A stretch of DNA of 64,000 nucleotides, from NCBI GenBank assembly GCA_036429605.1, contig JAVFKD010000015.1, positions 310,001-374,000 of the forward strand, given 5' to 3'. The position numbers and the translations under genes are program-made. Of this stretch, positions 11,126-22,064 are shown piece after piece (position 1 is the first letter of the stretch; the number at the start of each line of letters is the position of its first letter). Origin of the DNA: Cladobotryum mycophilum (taxonomy: Eukaryota > Ascomycota > Sordariomycetes > Hypocreales > Hypocreaceae). The notes under the pieces were generated by a model. It saw nothing but the letters and a program-made list of their open reading frames with translations, did not search any database and was not told where the DNA came from.

Positions 11126-13002
11126 TTATCCCGAAGCGAACTTGCTCCTCATCCTCAAGCTCTTACCGTAACGATAGAAGATATACCTAAATAGGGTGAG
11201 CTATGTGTTCCACGAGAAAGATTCTGGAAATATCACTTACGGGAAGGGCAGTATAACCAAAGTTAGGAACGCAAGCAGCGATGACGCCCATTCGAAGCCG
11301 AGATTGTTGTACACTAAGATGCGGTTAACACAGGCCCAGTTTTCGTGTTTATTCAGTGGGGGCTTACTTTGGTCCGTAAACAGCGGGAAGGCGGCTGCGA
11401 ATATGCAGCGGGTAGTGGTGTTGACAGCCATGGCGCTGGCAGCATACTTGGGATACGCAGCCATCAAAAACGTCCAAAGCCCCTGGAACACGAAGAAGAA
11501 TCTGTGTATCCCATGTCAGTAAGTCCCAATTACACCGTTCAGCAAAGAAAAATGAAACATACCCAGTGCTGAAGAACACAGTTGCGATAATGGGCACAAT
11601 CCAATGGACAGACGAGAAACTCGTCCAAGCAAACCAGAACAACGTTACGGTAACCATGACAGATCCTATCAAGGCAGGCGGTAGTCTCAGCTCGGGTTCA
11701 GGCTTGTAATCCGCCCCGTGCTTCGCCTTCATCTTCTGGATGAGCCCCATCCAGTTCTTGTGCCAGTACGGGTTGAACATGCATGCCACAAAGTTACCGA
11801 TCAAAAGACCGAGGAAGGTAAGGCCAACTTGCCAGAGATTGAAGCCATGGTTCCTGCCAAACACGAGGGGGAAGGCGCCGAAAAACAGGTAGAGGATTCC
11901 TTGGATGAGAGAGGTGTAGGCACTGAGAGCCAGGATCATGGGGTCGAGGAATAGAAGCTGGAATGGGACGAAGAGGGAGGCCATGAGAGCTTGGGTAAGG
12001 GTCTTGGATGCACGGGCTATCTCAGAGGCCGAGTGGTACTGGCTGTTGTTGGTGCTTTGGCGACAGGCCTCGGCCTTTTTGGCGAGAAGGATGGGGTGGA
12101 ACGTCTCTGGTACGAAGAGGACGCACACGAGAATAACTGCACCCCAGATGATGAGGACATAGAAGGACCAGCGCCTACATCGGGTTAGCAGATGTGAGTA
12201 GATGGGGTGGTATCATAAGACTTACCAATTGGTGAACGAGTTGATGAAACCGCCGATGAGAGGTCCGAGAGCTGGTCCAACAAAGGGAGCACCGGTGAAG
12301 ATAGTCATAGGCAGCAGAAGCTGCTGAGGGACAAACATGTCCACCACAGTTCCACCGGCGACACCGAGGAAAGCACCTCCTGACAGGCCATTGAGGAATC
12401 GTGCGACCAAGAGGGTCTCAATATTTTGAGCAGCGGCGCATGGGATCAGCCAAATCAAGAAGAAGACTGTCGAGACAATGTAGATTGGCCTTCGCCCATA
12501 GAACTACATCCAAGTCAGCTGGGTCGTCAAAGCAACAGCAGGACAGGTACTCATCCCTACCTCGGAAAGCGGGCTAAAGATCAGAGGTCCGATGCCCAGA
12601 CCAAGGACGTAGAGAGAGAGTCCAAGGGTCACGATTTCTTGAGAGCATCCAAACTTCTCGATGAGCTGCTCATAGCAAGAAGAGTACAATGACGAGGTAG
12701 CCGTACTGCATGCCGTCAGTAAGTTCCCAAGAAAAAAGCAGACGATTTCCAAGCACTCACACCAAGAGAGAGCCCATGGACACTATAATCAGGTAGAGCC
12801 ACTTCCTCGTAGCTGAAAAGGTGCGGGGGTCTAAAGGATCATTGTCGCCATCCCACTCTACCAGGTACTCTTTGCTAGGGTCCTGCTGCTGTTGTTGCTG
12901 TTGCTGCTTCTCTTCGCCAAGCGCCATCTTTGGTGAGTTTGCATTGGTGTCCGGCTCAGATGAAGAGCCATCAAGCTCTCGTCTCTTCTCGTCACTCGAC
13001 AT
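11126..13002 (-). CDS. MFS drug:H+ antiporter (DHA1 type), intact, seven exons
   Basis: The exons I can join with GT-AG introns are 13002-12761, 12705-12561, 12503-12226, 12174-11563, 11501-11368, 11313-11241 and 11186-11126, giving 514 residues. All six introns are 51-61 nt and keep phase. The N-terminus is a hydrophilic cytosolic tail with an eight-glutamine run, followed by WDGDNDPLDPRTFSATRKW, typical of fungal multidrug transporters. About twelve membrane segments follow. MFS motif A is read as SEFYGRRPIY across the exon 2/3 join. The antiporter motif C is GAPFVGPALGPLIGG. The C-terminus ends YGKSLRMRSKFASG, also characteristic. The family exports drugs and fungal metabolites across the plasma membrane. 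It lies in a polyketide cluster, is convergent with the regulator, and has two copies of the shared 12-mer 372-403 bp upstream of its ATG. Nothing is broken. Confidence 0.93.
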
Positions 13003-13373
13003 TGTTGCTATACAGTACGCTGAGCCCTTGGATCGAATAAAAGAACTCTTGTGAATGAAGAATTGATGATGATGCCGGATTATCACAGCCGTGAATGCAG
13101 CTTCATTAATAGTACTCTGTATCGTGGGATAGGTGAGCTGGATGCTTCTGTCCACCAGTGAAGCAACAGGAGATGAAGAGGATTATTCATCAGAGATTAC
13201 AGATTGAAAAGTCTCGGGTTACAAACAAACGCAACAGAATGTAGGAGGAATTCCTCCACAAAGGGCCGACCAACACCAACAAGATGTGATCGGCCATGTC
13301 TGTTTTTTGTTTTCGCCCGGCATGCGGGTTCTCCTGTGTCGAGAACTGGCCAATACGAAGACGTTGCGACACT

Positions 13374-13405
13374 TTCGTCCGCCGTGTCTTGTTTTCGTCC
13401 GCCGT
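13374..13405 (+). promoter_or_regulatory. Tandem TTCGTCCGCCGT motifs upstream of the MFS exporter
   Basis: The same 12-mer occurs at 13374-13385 and 13394-13405, start to start 20 bp apart (about two helical turns). An identical copy lies upstream of the regulator at 7691-7702. These are candidate binding sites for the neighbouring Zn2Cys6 factor. That assignment is inference. Confidence 0.55.
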
Positions 13406-14879
13406 GCCCATGCTTACGTGAACTTCAGCATTCTCCACTTTTGTGTTGGTAGCGGGTCAAGTTTAAGTTTGGCTGCAATCCATCTCTTCCTCCGTTACGA
13501 CTTCATAATGCCTTACAATTTCCAAGCACTGCTATGGTAGTCCTGCGAGCGGAGCCTTTATTAATTTATTGCTAATCAATTTTATCACTTCATGTTTTAA
13601 TGACTAAGTATGAGTTATCATGCATGAATGGCTTCCTCCGTAGGAGCCCCCTTTTACATAATCCACTGCTTGCTTGTTACTACTAGTAGGCAGGAACGAC
13701 GGATATTGTTTGGGTCAAAATTGGCAATTTACTGGAACTCAGTACATAGTAGTCATCTAAACAAGGTACCTTTAAGTACCTAGGGACTCTATACGGAATA
13801 GAGTTATTACATACTATATTGTCGAAGCACATGTATGCTAGTGTTGAATTCCGTGTCTATTGGGTAGGATGATTATGTATGGACACTACGTATTGAGACT
13901 TATGAGTAGCGGCGGCGGAAAATATAAACTTGCAAACGAACCAACCCAAGTAATTGCAGATACCAAATGCAACTATTCCGATAAAATAATGAGATGGAGA
14001 TGAAACGCCCACACTTGCGAACCTCAATGGTCTAGGGTAGCCCAGCGGCTCAGAACAATGAATTGATGGGTTGGCTATTAAGTTTGTAAACAAAACCCCT
14101 TTGTAACCCGTTACCTGACATCCTGTTCTTTTTTGCCTTTACGAGGAAACTTCCTGATTGAGACGACTTGCGCATAACACCAAACCTTGCTGGCATTGAT
14201 GGCTTCCTTCCCTGAATTTCCGGATCCTAGGCTAAAATTTCCTCTTTCATGTCAGATTGGTCTCTGATCAACCATCTGGTTGCTAGAGTAGTTGTCGGCA
14301 TTGATGGTGAGTTAGTTTGCTAGAGTTCTTCATTTGGGTGTATGTATGAGAGGACCCGGTTAGAAACGTATTCAAGTATATAAGAGTGCAGCCTTACTAC
14401 TTTGCCGAACATCTGGTATTGGAAGTATATCGTATGTTAATATATCACTGCTAGTCTTTCACGTTTGTCGAGACATGATGGTATCGTGACAAGTGTAGGA
14501 TGGAGTGTAGCCAAGACGTTTAACGTACCAACTAACTCAACGATAAAGAAAGAGGTTCACTTCCGAATGAGTTTCAGCCGCTGTGCTTTTGTTCCCTTGA
14601 ACAAGGGCATTAGTGATGAGCACAAGCATTTACTCAAGCACCTCACAAGAAGAAAAACCATGAGCTCTTTAAGCCCTATCCCGCCAGCGAAGAGTCCAAT
14701 GATTGGCATTATTGGCAGCCTACATTGTTATGAAGCGATTGACACACTGCTATTCATATCATCATTTACTCATCTTATTTTCGCATACACCAGGTTAGGT
14801 TCCAACATTCTGGTTTACGGCTACGGATCTTTATCTGAGCCACCTCTCCTGTCATGAGCTTGGTTCTTCTTTGGTGCCA
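13406..14879. other. Intergenic region upstream of the P450 pseudogene
   Basis: No gene is recognised. A TTCCGCCGCC box lies on the minus strand at 13911-13920, close to the TTCCGCCG variants upstream of the regulator. A 130-codon plus-strand frame at 14465-14857 has a proline-rich start and might be the decayed N-terminus of the P450, but the resemblance is too weak to claim. Confidence 0.45.
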
Positions 14880-16335
14880 CGGATATCATCAAGACTACAT
14901 ACCGAGAGGTACGGAGACATGGCACGTTTACACGACGTCGGTTTTAGCCATTAAGTAGACGAAAAATGGCATATTCATCATTGGCGACTACGAAATACTT
15001 GGAAGACATTGAATTGGTGCCCTTCATAGTACTACGGCTCGGACCAGGCATAAACACGTTTTGAACGTCGATGACCCTGCTCTATTCACTCCAATATAGA
15101 TCCTAGCCACACAATAGGACTCCATGTCTCATATCAAGCAGTCAAGCCTTTTGTGGATGCGATACGGAATAAGCGCAACCTCAAGTCTCCGAGTTTATCA
15201 ACATGGCTTAGGAGGAGCTTGCGTTTAGCTAGAAACCTAATGCCCCTTTTTCTAAAGACGGGCTTCCCTCACTCTACCCCAGGGTTTCAGGCAAATGCTG
15301 ACGAGAAAAACGGATTGGGAACTGGTTTGTATCCATGATGTGCTCTCCATGACTCAAGTTGCCAATTGAGTTAACCGTCAGACTCATCAAACCGGCCTTT
15401 ACATTCTAAATACTCCCATGATGGGCGACTTGGATCATCTCCTGGTTCGTTCCCGCTGGGCGCGCTCATCAGCGTACATTGAGACGAGTCAGAAGGTACA
15501 TTTGCAAACTCTACAAACAGCACAGGGAGCTGGACAAGGGAAGAAGTCGAGGAGGGGAAGTCGACGAACCAGATGCTCTTCTGAATTGGATATTGATCGT
15601 CGGACCACCAAATACATAGAGAATTGAAGAAACTGACATCCCATATTGACTTTCTCGGCATTACATACATCCACATCGCTGGAACAGCCCTACAGACACC
15701 ATATATCCACTGTATACATATCCAAATTTGCTTCCCGTGCTACGAGGAAATTGATGAGATGGCTAGGGAGTTTGGACCACTCGGCTAGAACCTGGACGGT
15801 GACGCCCACAAGTGGTGCATGAGAGTAGTTGGACTTGACAGCTTCATCGCAGAAAGCCGACGACTTAATCCTACAGCTTTGTAAGAGTCAAATCGTGTGT
15901 CCCTTTCCGAAATCGACTCAGAGTTTATGTGTTACATTGCATCTAGTCAATCCGCAGAGGTTTTCTCTCACACTCATCACGCTCAAATGTGAGACTCATA
16001 TTCCTACAGGAACTAAGCCTGTATTTGGTGATCTCGACTATCAGATGGATCCTGCCCTCATCAAAGACCCATAAACTTTTGATCCAATGTGAAGTTTTAG
16101 GCGACGGCCTCGTGAGAAAAACCTCCGTAGAGACAGCATGGCATTTATAGGCAACTTGATATTCGGCTACGGCCTCCACTACTAAGTTCTTTTTCGCCGC
16201 GACGCATATCAGCTTCACCCTGTCACGACTTCTTTATGAGCTCTAGTTTAAGTTTGCGGATGATCAGGGGTAACCCAGGCATTACTATCTACACAAGACT
16301 AGCTTCGCGGGTTCAAAAGTGAAGATAATGATGAT
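14880..16335 (+). pseudogene. Cytochrome P450 pseudogene
   Basis: Fragments of a P450 lie in order on the plus strand in shifting frames. At about 15431-15605 an open stretch reads WFVPAGRAHQRTLRRVRR, then KQHRELDKGRSRGG, then DALLNW, like the region before the I helix. At about 15834-15890 LDSFIAESRRLNPTAL carries the K-helix ExxR motif. At about 15950-16090 VNPQRFSLTLITLKCETHIP, then TGTKPVFGDLDYQMDPALIK, continues through DP, a stop, TFDPM and another stop. At about 16160-16290 the haem loop reads FGYGLHY, then a stop and a frame change, then FFAATHISFTLSRLLYEL, a stop and FKFADDQG. The cysteine expected after FGYGxHxC is gone, as are the I-helix and much of the N-terminus. A plausible old intron of about 63 nt (GTAAGA...TAG, from about 15886) no longer splices in frame. 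A live enzyme would have been a membrane-bound monooxygenase tailoring the cluster product. Confidence 0.85.
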
Positions 16336-17911
16336 GAGGAGAATATTTCGATGGACCTACGATGGGCATACTGAGAGTTTGGTCAAGGATTCTTTTTTTA
16401 CCTTTTTAATCTACAACAACTGGCATATTCACTTACAAGAATTTCCCATCCCAACAGCACTTGCTAGCAGCCTTGGATCTCAAAGCGTTTACTTTGGGCA
16501 ATACAAGTTCCATCAAGGCGACAAACACGAGTGATGCTTACCTACTTGGACGATACACCGTCTACGGTTGATGTCCATATGCGGTCTGATGACTAGATGT
16601 AGAAGACACTACCATCTACCGACATGCCGCGTTTGCCATAAGGTTGCATACAGCCGAGTACTCGCTAGTAATTACGAGAGAGGAACGCCCAAGCGTTGGT
16701 TGGTACATGCATGGAGGTCAAACTTAGTCATGTTTCCTCCCCCGTCATATTACTTGCTGATTGCAACACGACTTTTCCCGTGTTCCAGTATCTTTAGGGT
16801 AGATCCATGCCTGAATTGACAAGATGCACTGCATGGCAGTGGAGAATGAACCAAGACAGCCCTGGGCAAGTGACCAAATGTGCCAGACAACATATGCAGT
16901 ATCATGTCCAATCATTACGTGAACCTCTGGTTTCAACGGCCTCTCTGCAAGACAGTGTGGCGCTATGGCAGCACAAACATTCTAGGCGAGCGCCGAGCGT
17001 GGTTCTTTGGGCTCCTTCAGGTTGTTTGCTCCAATGTGTCAAAACCTGCCACAATGCAACGACAAATAGAAGAGCTACCCTGTACATACATGTAAGGTAA
17101 TTTATCGGGTGCGCCGTCCCGTCCAAACAAACATGCTCCTCCCATCAAAGAAATGCTCCGAGCACCACCACCACCACCATCACCACACCAAACCTGAACG
17201 CACCCCGATTCTGCACCCGCATTGGATCGCCCATCACCGCCAAGTCAAGTCAAGTCCCGCATGCAACCCCAAGAATGTCTCCCTGCAAAGCAACCACACA
17301 CACACACTAAAGAAGGAGAAAGCAAAGAAGAAGAAAAAACTTTCAAGGTAGCATTGGGGGCGAAGTCTGCCCTATCTAGAGTCGCATCTAGGGCTTTTGC
17401 GCATTGCATGCTTTTTGGGACGACTCTCCCAGGCGCCTGGCAGTTGGCATCATGCATGCCATGCGAAAATAATGGGCATTCAACTTTGTCCGCGGGAGAA
17501 AAACAGGTTTTTTTTGGGGCATCTCATGGAAGGCTGGGATATGCAAGTGCAACCATTTTCGTCCATCCGCGTCAAAAGATCCCTTCTGTTCTCCATCCTC
17601 CCCCTCCCCATCAAAAAGCACATACCTTATCAGAATGAAACAATCTCACGATCGCCTTCCATGGTCCACCACACAGCCCATCTGGAATCGACCGCCAAAT
17701 CGAATTCTTTGCAGGCCAATAACCCAACAAATGCCAACGAACCTCACAGATACTCACAGATACACAGCCAGTTTTCCAAAACAGTGAAAAGAAGCCACCA
17801 TTGGCCCGCCTTATCAACACCTTCTTGTGTCCTGCAATTCTTTTGTTGAGTTGTCTTGGCCATTGACTCGCGGAAACGGCGCCTGCAACCATGTGTCTAG
17901 TTTCCTCGCCT
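16336..17911. other. No gene seen; simple repeats
   Basis: Only short open frames without homology are present. An ACC-rich microsatellite lies at about 17163-17190 and encodes the His run in one frame, which is an artefact of the repeat. I see no tRNA or transposon ends. Confidence 0.4.
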
Positions 17912-18560
17912 CTAATCTAGGCGCTCGCACACCGAGATGCTCTCAGAGGGGGCGCCCAGCCGTCCCGGGACCCGATATTCCATCTGGCGGTCTTGGGGGA
18001 TGCGGTCACGAAATTCTTGGTACTGCTTGCTCAACCATTCGAGGACCTTGTCCATTTCTCTGCCGTGGTCGAAACCGAGGGGGTCCACTGACTAAATGAC
18101 CGCCACCATGTTGGTAAAAAGTTCCCCATCGTCAAATGCCCAGAGATAAGACTCTGCAAGACAGGAGCTGATGCGAGGGGGCGCGCGGTCTCAGCGCTCG
18201 TCAAGGCGATGTAGCACCACGCCTTGGGATCTCGATTCACGATGATGAATTTTGGCTTCTGGATACTCCTCCGCAAATTCCGGCCCGAAGACGGCGGCGG
18301 GGGAGATCGGCAGCTCGTTTCCAATCCTCGTTGCCGAAATGTGCCTTTATCGGCGTATTTTTGCCTTTCTTGGTACGTCTCGAGTCCACATCTGGGGGTG
18401 GGTATTTGCGCTTGCTCCATCCGCCTTGCGCATGTGATGGCAGTCGTGGAAGCCAAGCCATCGAAGCGCTGTCCTTGTCCGCACACCTGGAATGGGCCCC
18501 TTTGGTGTTGGCGGTAACATGATTGCGTGATTGTATCCGTAAAAGCAAGGCAGAGGTGGT
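17912..18560 (-). pseudogene. Sulfotransferase-like P-loop protein pseudogene
   Basis: Pieces of the fungal sulfotransferase-like family (Sulfotransfer_4 type, sometimes labelled NAD-dependent epimerase) occur in order on the minus strand: TALRWLGFHDCHHMRKA (near 18430), QKYADKGTF and FGNEDWK (near 18340), PAAVFGPEFAEEYPEAK then KFIIVNRDPKAWCYI (18300-18210), and YQEFRDRIPQDRQMEYR followed by RDGWAP (18050-17960). They alternate between frames, so at least three or four frameshifts separate them. The N-terminal P-loop (normally like GLPRTGTxS) is reduced to an unrecognisable stretch. The family's substrates are mostly unknown. Lying beyond the P450, it may mark the far edge of the dead cluster or be an unrelated loss. 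Confidence 0.75.
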
Positions 18561-21500
18561 ATCGATGAGGCGGTCGCCTTACTCAGGGAACCCGTACGAT
18601 GCATACTCCGCAGACAATGACACGCATCGGAGCGACTCGTCCACCTGTCGTCGATCTTGGTGCTTGACATGATGATGTTTGTCAAGTACAGACTGGACAA
18701 GATTCGGTTCCGTCGGTTGACGGTTGACCAACACCATTATGAGGGTTTCTGCATCACTGTAAAAGGCTTCATCTATAGACAAACTGAATGCTACTGTGGC
18801 CATTTACTCGTACTACTAAAACTAGCAAACGTCTAGATCTACAGACGTTACAACGTCAACGGAATAGTTTCGGCGGGCCGGACCGTAGGACATTGAAGGA
18901 GTGCAAACGAACGCATCTCGAGCGAATACTCCTCTCGAGAAGAGGACGTTGGCCGCGTTAGTTTCTCTTCTAGTCTCGAGCACAGACTGTTTTCCCGTGT
19001 AAATGGTTATGGCTTAGGTTACCTGTCTCATTGCTTTCTCGGGGGATTCCCCAACGTGTGCCGAGGTCGCATCAAAGGATCATACTCCGTATTACTTGAA
19101 GAGTTTTTGTGTGGTAGTAGAGATGGGACCTTGCATTCAAGAACGACTTGAAAGATTTCATAAAAGGGACCCATGAATTCATTAATTTACCCTTGAATGA
19201 ACTGTTCCTCATTATCCCTTTGCCTCTTTGCCCTGTGCTTTGATCGCCAAAGGGACTGCCCTGACGCTTCGGTAACCTGGTCAGGGGTGCGGTGGTGTCG
19301 ATCTCAATGCAACCCAGTGGGTCGATGGTGGCTGGATCTCCGAGACATCGGGACAGGAAGACGTGTAGATTAATGGTGATTTATTGCTATAAAACCATAC
19401 ATATTGATGATGATCGTGCCACCATGCTCGTCATGACGATTCATGGAAGAAGGGCTTGAATCAGTTGCTACCAATCTATATGCCAATGCATCATATACCT
19501 ACCTACCAATGTTTCAAGCATCGGTTTCAGGGTCAATCACACCTCACCTTGGACGGAAAATTAATGGCGTCATGACGGACGGGAGGTTTCAAAGCGGCGA
19601 GGAAAAAAAGAAAAAAGAAACTTTGAGAGACATTACCTGTGTCAAGACGCGCGTAAGCGATGGTAATATTTCGCTTCACCTGCCACGAAGGGACGTGACA
19701 ACTCCACCACAATGTCTAATAAGAAGATGATCATATAATTTATTCCCCCTCCCAGCATCTCCATAATAAGCCTCCCCATGGGACCATAAGCAGTAATAAA
19801 ACAAAACCAAAAAAAAGAGGGAATTAGCCTAGCCATTCTATGCCTTCCCCGAGGGGGGTCTCGTGAATCAATCCGGGGGACGACGCTGTGGGTAACTTGG
19901 AGAATAACTAATGGTCTTTGCGCATAAAAGTTGATCACATGAAGGGAAGAATACGAATGGTCCACAAATAGTTTGTAGGTATAATAATTCCGTTGCCGTT
20001 ATGAAGATCCGTGGATTGGAGTTGTATTTGTTATGGCACGTAATAATTATGTGTGTGTTTGCCATCCGTATCAAAGGAGATATCCGTCTGACATGCGTGT
20101 TTGTGAATTTTTTGCCTATACGGGAAAGCACAAGCTATACTGGAGTGAGAGATGATGGATATTTTATGGACAAACTTGTGTGTGTGTGTGTGTGTGTGTA
20201 TGATATGTGGTTTAAAAATTGCATCGCAGGGATGAAAAAATCAAGGATGACGGGATGGAAAAGTTTGCATCAAGAGAGCCCTGGTTTCAGCCACCCACGT
20301 TTGGTGGCGTTGGACGGATGAAAGCCCCGATGGAGCCGCCAAAATTGGGTTCTAGGGCACTGCCCAGGTGCTCTAGGTAGCTCAGGCCACTGATTGCCCC
20401 CAGCGAATGAGTGCTGTAATTGAAAGCCACAGCTTCTTGGTACAGTTGCAAGTTGCATATGCCAGATAAGCCACCTTTTTTCCGATAACAGACCTACCTC
20501 GTACCTGCTGATCCCGCAAGATCCGGTCAAGTTCCAAGCTTTGTTGGTGTGCACAAGAGTCTAGATAGGCTCAACACTTTTAAGAGGTCTGTGATATATC
20601 TTTATCAGGCGTTACTGTTTTAGCTTTATACGCGGAAAGAATCGCAAGACTGATATCAGATGCAACCGCATTACTCAGTGCAAAAAGGCGGACTTTTGCT
20701 CCAAAGTACTCCGTACCTCTACTCTAGCTACAAGTAGTACTTGTATTATTCATTGCATCAACACAGTCTCGGCATTGTCCAAAGAAGCAATCCGAAGCAT
20801 GTACCCTGGTACCTTTTCTCTTTCAAAGTGCTAGAGGTACGTACCGGCCTGCTAATGTACCAAGGGTTCAACATTGATCCATTGAACTCAACCAGGGCAG
20901 GGGCACGGACAACCCGACTGGTGCAGGTCCCATCTTCCGCTTTTGCAAACTTCTCCATCGCAACCTCGACATCCCATCCCATCCCATCCCATGGATCCTA
21001 TCCGATCCAGTGTGCGAGTGTGTTGGGGGGTCCAGTGTTTGTTAGTTTGTTGGCTGGCTGAGTAGTAGGGTTTTCTCTCTCATCTTTCAGCCCCGTCTAA
21101 TCCTGTTGCTAATTTTATATTCTTTCCACATGACCCAAGGTGAGCCTCGAACACCTGCCGACTCGGCCAAGTCCACACAGCTAGCTAAAGCAAACCATCA
21201 AGGCAAACCAACGCAGCCGCTGTGGAGCTCTTTTCAATTTTTCTTTGATAAGGCAATGAATGAGAAGAGAGAGAAAGAGAGAGAAAAAACTTGCTTTCAA
21301 TGAAGAACCCACAATTTAATCAGTTTGATGAGGATGATGATGATGATGGTGGTGGTCCAGTGACAACCATCCGCAGCAACATTGGCAAACACCACAGAGA
21401 CAAGGGACGCTCAGACTGCCGAGGGTGAGAGGGAAGAAGCCACTGACGAATCGTTCCCGCAAATAATGGAAGCGATGATGCAAAAAAGGAAAGAGAATAA

Positions 21501-22064
21501 GGAAGGGGAAAAAGAAATGAAACATCAAGCAAGCAGAAAAGAAAAGAAAAGTTTCTTTTTCGCAATGCTTGCCACGTTCCTGGTCGTGAGCTCTCCGCCA
21601 CCAACCCACCACCCTCTGGCATGTATGGATGGATGTATGCACATAGTTTCGGATCCCCTTTCGTCGACCCACAACCCGCACTGCCCGTTATCTCTCCTCC
21701 CCCCATCGTGGGTGCAATTGCGACTTTGACTGGGTCTGAGTGTCAAACTTACCAAGCTTTTTCAAGATTGCTTGCTACCCAATCGCCACCAAGGGTTTTG
21801 TTTTTTGGACGGGTGACGACGCCTGAGCTAAGGGGGTGGACGAGACACACCACCGACCGAAATACCACACACTCTCTCCGTCGGCCTCTACTGTCTCCAT
21901 TTACATATTCGCCTGCTGTCCCTGGTTCAATGGCTTCCATCATCAGATATGTGGCTTCGTCTCCCTCTTCTTCTCCTTGAACCTCCCTCCAGATCGACTC
22001 TGAGACAGGTCTCAGGCCAACAGTAGACAAGGAATCTACCAACGCCCACCCACCACCCACTGCC
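18561..22064. other. Long intergenic stretch, no gene seen
   Basis: No convincing coding sequence is present in 3.5 kb. The stretch includes a (TG)n microsatellite at 20177-20199 and a GAT/GGT repeat at about 21327-21357. The last few hundred bases before 22065 are probably the promoter and 5' UTR of the downstream membrane protein gene. Confidence 0.4.
20177..20199. repeat. (TG)n microsatellite
   Basis: About eleven TG units in a row. Confidence 0.9.

Noticed and set aside
17109..17351. Open frame with an eight-histidine run
   Set aside because: The His run is encoded by a CAC/CAT microsatellite and the frame has no other protein-like feature.
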